A stretch of 64,000 bases of DNA, taken from positions 248,001 through 312,000 of the forward strand of contig JADJQY010000042.1 in the NCBI GenBank assembly GCA_016712505.1. The letters run 5' to 3'. The notes below the pieces were generated by a model. The model ran no database searches and had not been told where the DNA came from. It was given only the letters and a program-made list of their open reading frames with translations. The translations under genes and the position numbers were made by a program. This document shows positions 1 through 10,874 of the stretch, in pieces. Each line of letters begins with the position of its first letter. Within the stretch, counting starts at the first letter, position 1. The stretch comes from Candidatus Eiseniibacteriota bacterium (lineage in GTDB: Bacteria; Eisenbacteria; RBG-16-71-46; CAIMUX01).

Positions 1-299
1 TGGCGGGTCTCCTGCTTGGCTTCCTGATTCGAGTCGCCGGTGGTCCCGGCGTGTCCGTTCCTGGGGTTCCTGATCTAACCGTCGTGCCACGCCGCACCAT
101 GCAACGCAACTTATTACAGGACAATGTGTTACCCACATGGTCCGGCCGGGAAACTGACCGCCCCGGGCTCTTCGGCGCGGGGTGGTTCGTAGATTCGTAC
201 GAATCGCCACAACATGCTTGGATGCAAACAGTTAGCCCCTCGTAGCGAGCTACGAGGGGCGGCGAGAACACGAGATGTCGGGAATGGCGGCCGAGGCGA
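1..299. other. non-coding left edge of window
   Basis: I see no supportable gene here. A 64-codon plus-strand frame at 51-245 has no family resemblance and no convincing ribosome site. The stretch holds a strong hairpin at 235-260, listed separately, just downstream of the leftmost minus-strand gene. Confidence 0.6.
235..260 (-). terminator. hairpin terminator after the lamin-tail gene
   Basis: GCCCCTCGTAG (235-245) pairs perfectly with CTACGAGGGGC (250-260) around a 4-base loop. It lies 40 bases past the stop codon of the minus-strand gene ending at 300. On the minus strand it is followed by TAACTGTTT, a weak T-rich tail. An 11-bp perfect GC-rich stem at this place fits an intrinsic terminator, though the T tract is poor. 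Confidence 0.6.
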
Positions 300-1331
300 T
301 CAGCGGGAGGTCGGGTAGCGCGCCTTCACCTGTCCCCAGGTGGTGACCCACACCGGCTGGGGAGTCTCCACGTCGCTGGTGCCGCCGTTCGGGCCACCCA
401 GGGTGCAGCCCATGACGAGGAGGGCGGAACCCCCACCCGAGGAGGCCCAGCTGTAACCGAGGTTGGGGCCGTCGCCATCGTGGAATCGACCGAAGCAGAG
501 CTGCACCGACTCAGGCGCGAGTGGGTCGAGCGGCCCTCCGGTCCAGCCGAGTTGATCGCGGCGCACGCCGCCCGCATCGAAGAGATAGAGCAGCTCGACG
601 GCGTCGACATCGAACGTGGCGCCGGTCGTGATCACCAGGAATCCATGCGCCGGCACGGCGCCGGAAATCGATTCGAATCCAACTCCATTACAGAGGCTCC
701 AACCGTTCACCAGAAGAGTGTTGTTGGTGTGATTGTAGAGCTCGACCTGATCTCCTCCCCCTGGATTGGAGCGGATCTCGTTGATCTCGATGTTCGAACC
801 GAGGAGTTGCGCCGGGGCGTCGTTGGTTCCGCCGATCGTTCCCGTAGGGTCGAGAGTCCAGTACAACCCGTCGGTGTCGGGATCGTCGGGCGGCACGATG
901 CTGAAGGTCGACGCGTCCGGGGCGCGGCACAGGGTTGTCGTGGCGGACAGCGACGAACCCGGGGGCAACGGAGCGCTCCCGAGTTGACCGTAAGAAACGG
1001 CATCCTGGCGCTCCCCCAGCAGGTCGATCAGGATCAATTCCCCGCCGATATCGCCCAGGATCCCGTCGAGGCTCAATGCGAGGTAGCCATGCCCGGGGAT
1101 GACGGTTCCTCCGGGTAAGACCTTCTCCTCCGCCCCTTCCTTGATCCTCCATCCCGAGAGGTTCTTCGGCGCGAGCTGCGAGTTGTACAACTCGATCACC
1201 TCGGCGCCTTGCGCTACGACTTCGTTGATGAAGATGACCCGCGGCTCCGCCTGCGCCGCCGACGCGAGGCCGAGGCTGAGCGGCAGGAGAACACTGAACC
1301 ACACGATGATCGAGCGAGGTGAGAAGTCCAT
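300..1331 (-). CDS. secreted lamin-tail (LTD) domain protein
   Basis: The product is 343 residues. I chose the ATG at 1331 because it begins a clear Sec signal peptide (basic MDFSPRS start, hydrophobic core, cleavage after AQA near residue 28); the longer frame to 1433 only adds an Arg-rich stretch. Two lamin-tail-like units are visible. The first is at about 31-130 (FINEVVAQGAEVIELYN, LSGWRIKEG). The second is at about 180-290 (INEIRSNPGGGDQVELYN, NGWSLCNG). LTD domains are small extracellular beta folds, often in secreted nucleases or surface proteins, but I see no catalytic domain. The gene follows the sigma-54 regulator by 43 bases on the same strand and may be co-transcribed. Function unknown; cell-surface or secreted adhesion or scaffold role is inference. 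Confidence 0.8.
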   Translation of the reverse strand: MDFSPRSIIVWFSVLLPLSLGLASAAQAEPRVIFINEVVAQGAEVIELYNSQLAPKNLSGWRIKEGAEEKVLPGGTVIPGHGYLALSLDGILGDIGGELILIDLLGERQDAVSYGQLGSAPLPPGSSLSATTTLCRAPDASTFSIVPPDDPDTDGLYWTLDPTGTIGGTNDAPAQLLGSNIEINEIRSNPGGGDQVELYNHTNNTLLVNGWSLCNGVGFESISGAVPAHGFLVITTGATFDVDAVELLYLFDAGGVRRDQLGWTGGPLDPLAPESVQLCFGRFHDGDGPNLGYSWASSGGGSALLVMGCTLGGPNGGTSDVETPQPVWVTTWGQVKARYPTSR

Positions 1332-1374
1332 GCGAGTACTCCTAGTCTTCCGACAGCAGGCTCTGGGCAAGTCC

Positions 1375-4300
1375 TCAGAGGGGCGGCGGCGCAGGCTCTC
1401 CGTCTTCGGACTGCGTCGAGGGCGCGATCCCATACTGCCGTATACGCGCCCGCACTGTCCCCTCGGTCACTCCCAGCCGCCGAGCCGCAGCCGATCGATT
1501 CCATCCACACTGCTCCAGGGTCGCGCGCACCAGCGCGGACTCCACCTCCGCCAGGCGCGCAGCCAGGGTCTCCCCGGGGCGGATCGCCGCCGGCGTTCGC
1601 GTCGCCACGCCCGCCCCGCCGCCACGTCTCAGCTCCGGGGGAAGCTGTTCGATCCCGATCACCCCAGCACCGCTGGTGGCGAGAAGAAACTGGAGGACGT
1701 TGCGCAGTTCACGCACGTTGCCCGGCCAATCGTGTCCGGAGAGGAGACGCAGCGCCTCCGCATCGAGCCGCTGGAGCTCTCCGCCGTCCTGTAACGCAGT
1801 CAATATGTGTGCCACGAGAAGAGGGATGTCGGACCGACGTTCCCGGAGCGCCGGCATCCGGATCGGAACGACGTTGAGCCGATAGAAGAGGTCCTCGCGG
1901 AACCGACCGTCGGCAATCCGCTCCTCCAGGCTCTGGCTGGTTGCCGCGATCACCCGTACATCGACCTTGCGCAGCTTTCCTCCGCCGACCCGCTCGACCT
2001 CGCGTTGCTCGAGGAACCGAAGCAGCTTGGCCTGAACGGAGGGGTCCATGTCGGCCACTTCGTCGAGGAAGAGCGTGCCTCCGTCCGCCAACTCGATCTT
2101 GCCCGCGCGGGCCGCGACTGCTCCGGTGAATGCCCCTCGCTCGTGGCCGAACAGCTCGCTCTCCATCAGCTCGCGCGGAATCGACGGGCAGTTGACCGCG
2201 AGAAAGGCCGCGCCGCGGCGTGGGCTCGCCTCGTGGAGCGCCCGCGCCACCAGCTCCTTGCCGGTGCCGCTTTCCCCTACGATGAGTACCGTCGCGGTGG
2301 TCGGGGCAACCTGGCGGATCAGCCCGCGCACGGCTCGCATCGGCTCCGACTCCCCGACGAGCGTGCGCACCGCGTCTTCCGGCTCGTCGGACGGCCCGAT
2401 GGTCGCCGTGAACGACGGCTTCACGCTCCGGAAGTAGGGCGGAAACCACCGGTCCATGGCCGCTTCGAGCACGCGGCCGATGAGCGCGAAGACCGCGCTC
2501 TCCAGCAGATCGAAGGGACGTGAGCGGGCCGCCCGGAGAGAGAACGGATACCCACCGGCAGCTTCACAAACCAGCGAGCCTTCCGCCTGAGTCGCCCCTT
2601 TGGACGCCTGCCAGACGAAACGGAGCGATTCCCGATCGGAGTGGGTCTGGTAACCGGGCACCCGCTCCGGCAGTTCGTGCTGACGCCAGCGGCGAACCGA
2701 TTCGTGCTCGAACCTGACGATCACTTCGGAGGCCTCGAGATGGGTTTCGAGCAGCAGGCGGAGTTGCCCCAGGTCGCGACCGGGGTCCGGTGTCGGGTCA
2801 TCACCGCCCCAAATCCCGTCCATCCAGGATTGGAGCCCGCTCAGTTGGGCGCAGATCGGCGCGAACTGCGTCGCCCCAGACTCGGCCGGGCCTGGGACCG
2901 GGGGCTCCATCCCGAGCGTGCGCGCCAACGCGGTCGCCGCGCTGTACGCCCGGGTCGACTCTGCCGGCTGCGTCAGGTGGAGCGCCGTGGCCAGACCAAA
3001 GAGGCAGCGGGCGCGCCACCGGTCGTTCCCGAGTCGCGCGAACTCGAGTTCCGCACTGCGAAATCGCTCCGCTGCCGCCTCGCTCGATCGCGCCCGGTGC
3101 AGGAGCCGACCTTCGTCGTAGGAGAGCAGAGCGCGTTCGAAGGCATGTCCGTAGCCGCGAAGCTCCCGGATCGCCCGCGAGAGCCGTTCGCGGGCCGCGG
3201 AAAGCTCCCCCTTGGCCATACAGAGGAGACCGCTCCCGCGCTCCGTCATCGCCATGAGTCGCGGATCCCCGGACTCGGCGGCGGCGGTCTGCGCTTCGGC
3301 CGCCAGCCGCTCGGCCTCACGCAACCGGGCCCCTTCCGCGGGGTTCGACTCGTGCTCCCGGAGACGAACCTCGGAGAGCAGCCCAGCGGCCTCGGCGCGC
3401 TGTTCCGGCGAGGCACTCCGGCCCGCGGCCTCGACTGCGGCCTCCGCTGCCTGGCCTGCATCCTCGACCCGGTCGAGCTCCAACAGCGCCCGCCCGAGAT
3501 TGAAGAGCGGCTTGGCCACCGACCCATCGAGCCCAACCTGCCGCCGCAGCGCCAGGCTCTCCTCCGCATGGGCCACCGCCTCGGTGGCCCGACCGCGAAC
3601 ATACGCGGCATAGGAGAGGTTGTTCAGCACGGCCACCTCGGCCGGCAGATCCTTCAGTTCGCGGTGGAGTCGAAGACTCTCGGCGAGGTGGGCGTCGGCC
3701 TCATCCATCCGCCCGATCGCGGTAGCCAGCAGGCCCAGATTGGACAAGACGCTGGCCAATCCGCGCGGCTGCCCAAGTTCGGTGAAGAGCTGGCGGCTTT
3801 GTTCGAAACAGGAGTGTGCTTCCCGAAGATCACCGAGCAGGATCAGGGTCGACGCGAGGTGATTGAGCGAGATGGCAAGCCCTCGGCGGTCGTTCCGCGC
3901 CCGATGCATCTCGATCGCCTCGAGGAAGACGCTTCTCGCCTCCTGCAGTGCACCTCCCCGCAGGTGCAGTTTGCCCAGATGATCGAGATCCTGCGCAACC
4001 CCGGCGGGATCGTTCGCCGCGCGCCGAAGTTCGAGCGCGTCCTGGATGCAGCGCAGGGCGGAGGCCGCATCCCCGAGACTGCGATAGATGGCGCCGAGTT
4101 GCTCGAGGGTCTCCGCTCGGACGACCATCGCCTCCTCGCCCGCCGGGAGTTCGCTGGTCTCCGGGAGATTCGCGCGCAGGCCGGCGAGCGCCTGTTCGGT
4201 CCGCCCCTGCCTCAGGTGGATCGCAGCCAGCGTGTTGCGGCAGATCGCCAGCTCCAGCGCATCGTGCGATGCTTCGAGCTTTGCCCGCGCTCGCTCGACC

Positions 4301-4593
4301 AGGGTTTCGGCCTCGCGGATATCGCCGGTCTGCAATTCGAGAAATCCCAGGGCCCGAAGTGCGTGCCCCGCCTCCCGCTCCAATCCGGCCGAGAGCGCCA
4401 GATCGAGAGCGCGCCGCAGACACTCGCCCGCGCGGGCCGGATCGCTCGACTGGGCCTCACGACCGAGTGAAAGGAGGAGATCCACCGCGCCCTTGGCCTG
4501 CGCCCGCGCCGATGGATCTGCTGGTGCCGCCGCCGACGCCTGGCGCCGGGGCTCGGGCTCTCTCGGTCCGCCGCTGGTCATGGCCGTCCTCAC
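1375..4593 (-). CDS. TPR sigma-54-dependent transcriptional activator
   Basis: This 1072-residue protein has three parts. Residues about 35-550 are a long array of helical repeats of the TPR type. Residues about 600-740 are an unassigned linker domain. From about 745 there is a sigma-54 interaction AAA+ domain with Walker A GESGTGKE (~773), the sigma-54 contact loop GAFTGA (~819), Walker B GGTLFLDEVADM and the arginine-bearing FREDLFYRLNVVPI segment. A Fis-type helix-turn-helix closes the protein (RSAAARRLGVTEGTVRARI, ~1034). The family opens promoters bound by RNA polymerase-sigma-54 using ATP. A TPR sensor region instead of a response-regulator receiver suggests control by protein-protein contact. 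Start: ATG at 4593; an in-frame ATG at 4581 is possible. The lamin-tail protein lies directly downstream. Confidence 0.92.
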   Translation of the reverse strand: MRTAMTSGGPREPEPRRQASAAAPADPSARAQAKGAVDLLLSLGREAQSSDPARAGECLRRALDLALSAGLEREAGHALRALGFLELQTGDIREAETLVERARAKLEASHDALELAICRNTLAAIHLRQGRTEQALAGLRANLPETSELPAGEEAMVVRAETLEQLGAIYRSLGDAASALRCIQDALELRRAANDPAGVAQDLDHLGKLHLRGGALQEARSVFLEAIEMHRARNDRRGLAISLNHLASTLILLGDLREAHSCFEQSRQLFTELGQPRGLASVLSNLGLLATAIGRMDEADAHLAESLRLHRELKDLPAEVAVLNNLSYAAYVRGRATEAVAHAEESLALRRQVGLDGSVAKPLFNLGRALLELDRVEDAGQAAEAAVEAAGRSASPEQRAEAAGLLSEVRLREHESNPAEGARLREAERLAAEAQTAAAESGDPRLMAMTERGSGLLCMAKGELSAARERLSRAIRELRGYGHAFERALLSYDEGRLLHRARSSEAAAERFRSAELEFARLGNDRWRARCLFGLATALHLTQPAESTRAYSAATALARTLGMEPPVPGPAESGATQFAPICAQLSGLQSWMDGIWGGDDPTPDPGRDLGQLRLLLETHLEASEVIVRFEHESVRRWRQHELPERVPGYQTHSDRESLRFVWQASKGATQAEGSLVCEAAGGYPFSLRAARSRPFDLLESAVFALIGRVLEAAMDRWFPPYFRSVKPSFTATIGPSDEPEDAVRTLVGESEPMRAVRGLIRQVAPTTATVLIVGESGTGKELVARALHEASPRRGAAFLAVNCPSIPRELMESELFGHERGAFTGAVAARAGKIELADGGTLFLDEVADMDPSVQAKLLRFLEQREVERVGGGKLRKVDVRVIAATSQSLEERIADGRFREDLFYRLNVVPIRMPALRERRSDIPLLVAHILTALQDGGELQRLDAEALRLLSGHDWPGNVRELRNVLQFLLATSGAGVIGIEQLPPELRRGGGAGVATRTPAAIRPGETLAARLAEVESALVRATLEQCGWNRSAAARRLGVTEGTVRARIRQYGIAPSTQSEDGEPAPPPL

Positions 4594-4675
4594 TCATGGC
4601 TCAAGGTGGCGCGATGAGCATACAACGACCGGCTCCCGGCGAGCGATCGATCCGATCGCGCCCACCGGGGCTCCG

Positions 4676-6475
<1,800 letters not shown>

Positions 6476-6488
6476 GAAACCTTCCCGT

Positions 6489-6536
6489 TCGTTGGCCTTG
6501 TCATTCGTTGGCCTTGTCATTCGTTGGCCTTGTCAT
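6489..6536. repeat. three exact 16-bp tandem repeats upstream of typA
   Basis: The unit TCGTTGGCCTTGTCAT occurs three times without a mismatch at 6489-6504, 6505-6520 and 6521-6536. Read on the minus strand each copy begins with ATG. Because 16 is not a multiple of 3, the three ATGs lie in three different frames, only one of which (6520) is in frame with typA. Confidence 0.95.
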
Positions 6537-6592
6537 CCGTCGGACTGACGGCGGTCTAGCCGCCCAGGACTGAAATCGACCGGCATGAAAAC

Positions 6593-6613
6593 GCCCCCTG
6601 AAGGATCGGGGGC
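6593..6613 (-). terminator. GC hairpin in typA leader
   Basis: GCCCCC (6593-6598) pairs with GGGGGC (6608-6613) around a 9-base loop. On the minus strand the stem is followed by GTTTTC, which looks terminator-like. No minus-strand gene lies upstream that would need it, so it may be a leader or attenuator hairpin for typA, or chance. Confidence 0.3.
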
Positions 6614-6834
6614 AGCACATCCTCGAGCGGTAATTGGCCACGACGATCGGGTCGGGCATCCGCCGTGCGGATTCGTGGAGTGTACCTGCCGGCGCCCCGC
6701 GCGGCCAGCGAAGAGTGTTCGGGTACGGCGCCCCGCGGGGGCCAGACCCGCCGGCCAGGCCGAGGAGAGTGCTTGGCCGCGCTCCCGACTTCGGACACAA
6801 TCGGCGCCGACGGTCCGCAGGATGAGGAGACCCG

Positions 6835-7910
<1,076 letters not shown>

Positions 7911-7914
<4 letters not shown>

Positions 7915-8510
7915 CCGCCGACTCTGCTCCGCCGCCGAAGGACGGCGGGCGCAGGCCGCAACTGGAGACGGCACGGTTGATCCTTCGGCCGGTGCAGGAG
8001 GGAGACGCCGAGCGGATCCAGGAGCTGGCGTCGGCGCGCGAGGTGGCCGCGACCACCCTCCGGATCCCGCATCCGTACCCGGCGGACGGCGGGATCGAGT
8101 TCGTGAAGATGTGTCTTTCACTCGACCCGGCGCGCGGGGAGTGTCCGTTCGCCATCGTGCCTCGCGGCTCGGAGGGACTGATCGGGTTGTGCGGCCTGGA
8201 ACCGGAGTTCACCCATCGGCAATCGGAGATGGGCTACTGGATAGGCGTCCCCTACTGGGGCCAGGGATACGCCACCGAGGCGGCCGCGGCACTACTCCGC
8301 TTCGCGTTCCTCGACCTCGATCTGCATCGGGTGCACGCGGCCTACTTCTCGAACAATCCCGCCTCCGGGCGGGTGATGGAGAAGCTCGGGATGCGATTCG
8401 AAGGGATCTACCGCGAGCACATCCTGAAGTACGGCGAGTTCCTCGACCTCCACGTATACGCCATCCTTCGGCGGGAGTGGCAAGAGCGGACCCGGGGCAA
8501 CCTGGAGTAG
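7911..8510 (+). CDS. GNAT-family N-acetyltransferase (RimJ/RimL-like)
   Basis: The product is 199 residues and starts with GTG at 7911, overlapping the Rieske stop codon. RimJ-like features are visible: ETARLILRPVQEGDAE at the N-terminus, the acetyl-CoA loop region GYWIGVPYWGQGYATEAAAALL and the C-terminal NPASGRVMEKLGMRFEG. The family transfers acetyl groups from acetyl-CoA to protein N-termini or small amines; the substrate is unknown. Its last 302 bases are overlapped on the other strand by the open tail of the AlkD-like gene. Coupling to the Rieske oxygenase hints at a shared small-molecule substrate, but that is inference. Confidence 0.9.
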
Positions 8511-9234
8511 CGCGGAGTTCGAAGATCGAGAGGGGGCGAAACCGCTTGCTGAGGTTCTTCAGCGCCTCACGGCGGGATAGCGGGGACAGCTCCGCCTCGT
8601 GCTCCGTCACGTATCGCCGGACCTCTTCCGGATTGGTCCAGCCGTACTGCCGCAGTGCCCACCCGATCGCTTTCCGGATGAAGAACTCCCGATCGGGGAG
8701 ATTGGGCGCGATGCAGTCGTACAGCAGCCGGAGATCGGTGTCTGCCTTGAACGAGAGTTGCGCCAGGATGGCGGTGCGGCGGCGCCAGAGATCAGTGTCG
8801 CGCGACCACCTGCGGAGCAGCGGCTTCAGTTCACCTGGGTAACGACGTAGGATCGCCCCCACCTGGTGCGCGGCAATCGCATCGACATAGTCCCACCAGG
8901 CCCCGGTAACGATCATCTCGTCGAACATCGGCATGGCGAGGGGGGTGAGGTAGAGCTCGTAGCGGCGATACGCGGCAAGTTCCATCGCCGCGTATCGCTC
9001 CTCGCGGTACTTGGCCTCCCGCCAGAGTCGGAGCACGGTCGACGACCATTCCGCCGCGTCCCCCAAGGGGTGGGCCGCAAACACCTGCTTGGAGATCTTC
9101 CGCAGCGGGGTTGCGGCGACTCCGAGGAAGGGCATGGCCGACTTCATGTAGGCCTGCATACCCGGGGCCCGTTCCGGATCGGCCGCCGCGCGGAGATTCC
9201 GGCGAATCTCCGCGATCAGGTGCGCCCCGGCCAC
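8209..9234 (-). CDS. AlkD-like DNA alkylation repair protein, extended C-terminus
   Basis: Residues ~1-235 match the AlkD HEAT-repeat DNA glycosylase family. WWDYVDAIAAHQVG supplies the Trp and catalytic-type Asp, LWRRRTAI the Arg, and IGWALRQYGW the later Trp. These enzymes excise N3/N7-alkylated purines. The usual protein ends near SRREALKNL. Here no stop occurs and the frame continues ~105 Arg/Gly/Pro-rich residues, antisense to the GNAT gene, to a stop at 8209. The start is GTG 9234, one base after the M20 stop codon (9236-9238), implying translational coupling; the frame further upstream to 9330 overlaps the M20 gene and is rejected. The core assignment is firm; whether the tail is made is unclear. 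Confidence 0.82.
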   Translation of the reverse strand: MAGAHLIAEIRRNLRAAADPERAPGMQAYMKSAMPFLGVAATPLRKISKQVFAAHPLGDAAEWSSTVLRLWREAKYREERYAAMELAAYRRYELYLTPLAMPMFDEMIVTGAWWDYVDAIAAHQVGAILRRYPGELKPLLRRWSRDTDLWRRRTAILAQLSFKADTDLRLLYDCIAPNLPDREFFIRKAIGWALRQYGWTNPEEVRRYVTEHEAELSPLSRREALKNLSKRFRPLSIFELRATPGCPGSALATPAEGWRIRGGRGTRRTSGCARGRSLRIASRASPSPARRRDCSRSRPRAPDADRGRGTRSGVVPRPPRWRIPGPSRGRLSSSPSPIADG

Positions 9235-9235
9235 G

Positions 9236-10456
9236 CTAGGCCTTGACGGGCGGGGTCGGGAACCGGTCGAAGTACCTTTCCTGGATGCGGAGGAAGATCT
9301 CCGCCCCGATCTGCATCGCATCCTCGTCAAAGTCGAAGCGGGGGCTGTGGTGCTGCCCGATCAGACCTCGCTCGGAGTTGCTCGACCCGAGGAAGAAGTA
9401 GCAGCCCGGAACCGCCTCGAGAAAGTAGGACATGTCCTCCGCTCCCATCGAGCATTCGTTCCGGAGGACGTGCTTGGCTCCGACCACCTCGGCGGCGATC
9501 TCGGCCACGAAGTCGCTCATCACCGGATCATTGTGGGTCGCGGGGTAGACCTCGGTGAAGACCACACGGCAGCGCGCCCCGAGCGCTTCCGCCACTCGCG
9601 ACGCGGTCTCCTCCACCCTGCGGATGAGGAGGGAACGGACCGAAGAGTTGAAGGTGCGGATCGTCCCCTTCATGTGCGCCTTCTCGGCGATGATGTTGAA
9701 GTTCGATCCGGCATTGAACGTGCCGACCGTAACCACGGCCGTCTCGAAGGGGTCGACATTTCGCGATACGATCGACTGGATGGCGGTCACGATCTGGCTA
9801 CCCACCATCACCGCGTCGATCGCGCCATGGGGATAGGCGCCATGCCCCCCCTTCCCTTCGACCCACAGCTCGAACTCGTCGGCCGCCGCCATGGCCGGAC
9901 CGGCCTTCACTCCGACCGTGCCCACGGGCATGGTGTTCCAGAGGTGCAGTCCAAAGCAGGCCTCCACGTTCGGATCGCGCAGCACCCCTTGCTCGATCAT
10001 CGGTTTGGCCCCGCCCGGTCCTTCTTCCGCCGGCTGGAAGGCGTAGGTCCAGCTTCCCCGCAGCGTGGCGCGTCGTTCGAACGCTTCCCGCGCGGTCTCG
10101 AGCAGAATCGCGGTGTGCCCATCGTGGCCGCAGGCATGCATCACGCCCTGATGACTCGAGGCGTACTCGACCGGATTCTCCTCCTGGAGAGGCAGGCCAT
10201 CCATATCGGCGCGGAACAGCACCGCGCGCCCGCCGAACGGATCAGCTCCGCGCACCAGCCCGACCACACCGGTCTGTGCGATCCCGGTCCGGACTTCCAG
10301 CCCCCCGGCCCGCAGGTGCTCGGTCACGACGCCGGCCGTCCGCTGCTCCCTCATTCCGAGTTCCGGATGACGATGGAGGTCGCGCCGCAGCCGCACCATG
10401 GTCTCGAATCGATCGCGCACGCCCGCGCGAATGGGGAGATCCGCCACCCGTAGCAT
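9236..10456 (-). CDS. M20-family amidohydrolase (amino-acylase type)
   Basis: The protein has 406 residues. It shows the M20D pattern: LHRHPELGMRE, FRADMDGLPLQEEN, the metal ligands in MHACGHDGHTA, QPAEEGPGGAKPMIEQG, the dimerisation-domain GGHGAYPHGAIDA, and a late His ligand in GLIGQHHSPRFDFDED. The family uses one or two divalent metals to hydrolyse N-acyl amino acids, hippurate or indole-3-acetyl conjugates. The exact substrate is not readable from the sequence. It is cytoplasmic (no signal peptide) and sits between the DUF2203 gene (gap 9 bases) and the AlkD-like gene in a tight minus-strand run. Confidence 0.93.
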   Translation of the reverse strand: MLRVADLPIRAGVRDRFETMVRLRRDLHRHPELGMREQRTAGVVTEHLRAGGLEVRTGIAQTGVVGLVRGADPFGGRAVLFRADMDGLPLQEENPVEYASSHQGVMHACGHDGHTAILLETAREAFERRATLRGSWTYAFQPAEEGPGGAKPMIEQGVLRDPNVEACFGLHLWNTMPVGTVGVKAGPAMAAADEFELWVEGKGGHGAYPHGAIDAVMVGSQIVTAIQSIVSRNVDPFETAVVTVGTFNAGSNFNIIAEKAHMKGTIRTFNSSVRSLLIRRVEETASRVAEALGARCRVVFTEVYPATHNDPVMSDFVAEIAAEVVGAKHVLRNECSMGAEDMSYFLEAVPGCYFFLGSSNSERGLIGQHHSPRFDFDEDAMQIGAEIFLRIQERYFDRFPTPPVKA

Positions 10457-10465
10457 CCGGTCCTC

Positions 10466-10873
10466 CTAGAGTTCTTCGACCGGCCGGCGGGCGCCAAAGC
10501 CGCCGTCGATCTCGTGCCAGTAACGTACGCTCGGCTCGCCCATGCGCCAGCAAAGGAACACCAGGCGTCCATCCTTTCGTCCGTAGAAGTCGACCAACCC
10601 AATCTCGAGATTCTTGATCACGCACCCATATCGGGTGAAGCTCTCCAAGCGCGCGTTGTACTGCTCCGCCGCCTCGTCGAGTTGGGCCCGCAGATGCGAC
10701 AGCTCCCGATACTCGGGCGAACCCGGCCGGTCTCCGCCCAGCATCTCCCGTACGGAAATCGCGTCCTGCGTGGCCACGATCCGCCGCACCGAATCCTGGA
10801 ACCAGCGCAACTCTCCCTCCACCTCCGGAAGGAGGCGATTCGCTTCCTCCACCGTGAAGACGCGCACGCTCAC
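10466..10873 (-). CDS. DUF2203 family protein
   Basis: The 135-residue product begins with GTG at 10873 (MSVRVFTVEEANRLLPEVE). The DUF2203 hallmarks are a helical N-terminal half and the C-terminal motif IGLVDFYGRKDGRLVFLCWR, then GEPSVRYWHEIDGGF. The family is small, cytoplasmic and of unknown function. The gene lies one base after the stop codon of the spermidine-synthase fusion and 9 bases before the M20 gene, so it is surely part of the same operon. Confidence 0.85.
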   Translation of the reverse strand: MSVRVFTVEEANRLLPEVEGELRWFQDSVRRIVATQDAISVREMLGGDRPGSPEYRELSHLRAQLDEAAEQYNARLESFTRYGCVIKNLEIGLVDFYGRKDGRLVFLCWRMGEPSVRYWHEIDGGFGARRPVEEL

Positions 10874-10874
10874 C

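Larger units (their letters stand above)
6476..6834. other. divergent intergenic region, typA / Rieske gene
   Basis: This 359-base stretch separates two divergent genes. It holds three tandem 16-bp copies (6489-6536) and a GC hairpin (6593-6613), both listed separately. The remaining ~220 bases before the Rieske start show no convincing gene. GGATGAGGAG just before 6835 supplies that gene's ribosome site. Confidence 0.6.

Noticed and set aside
51..245. 64-codon open frame at the left edge
   Set aside because: No ribosome site, no family resemblance and unusual composition; length is easily reached by chance in GC-rich DNA.
2641..4470. 609-codon open frame on the plus strand
   Set aside because: It lies wholly antisense to the TPR/sigma-54 activator; its sequence has no recognisable motif. 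High GC produces long antisense frames.
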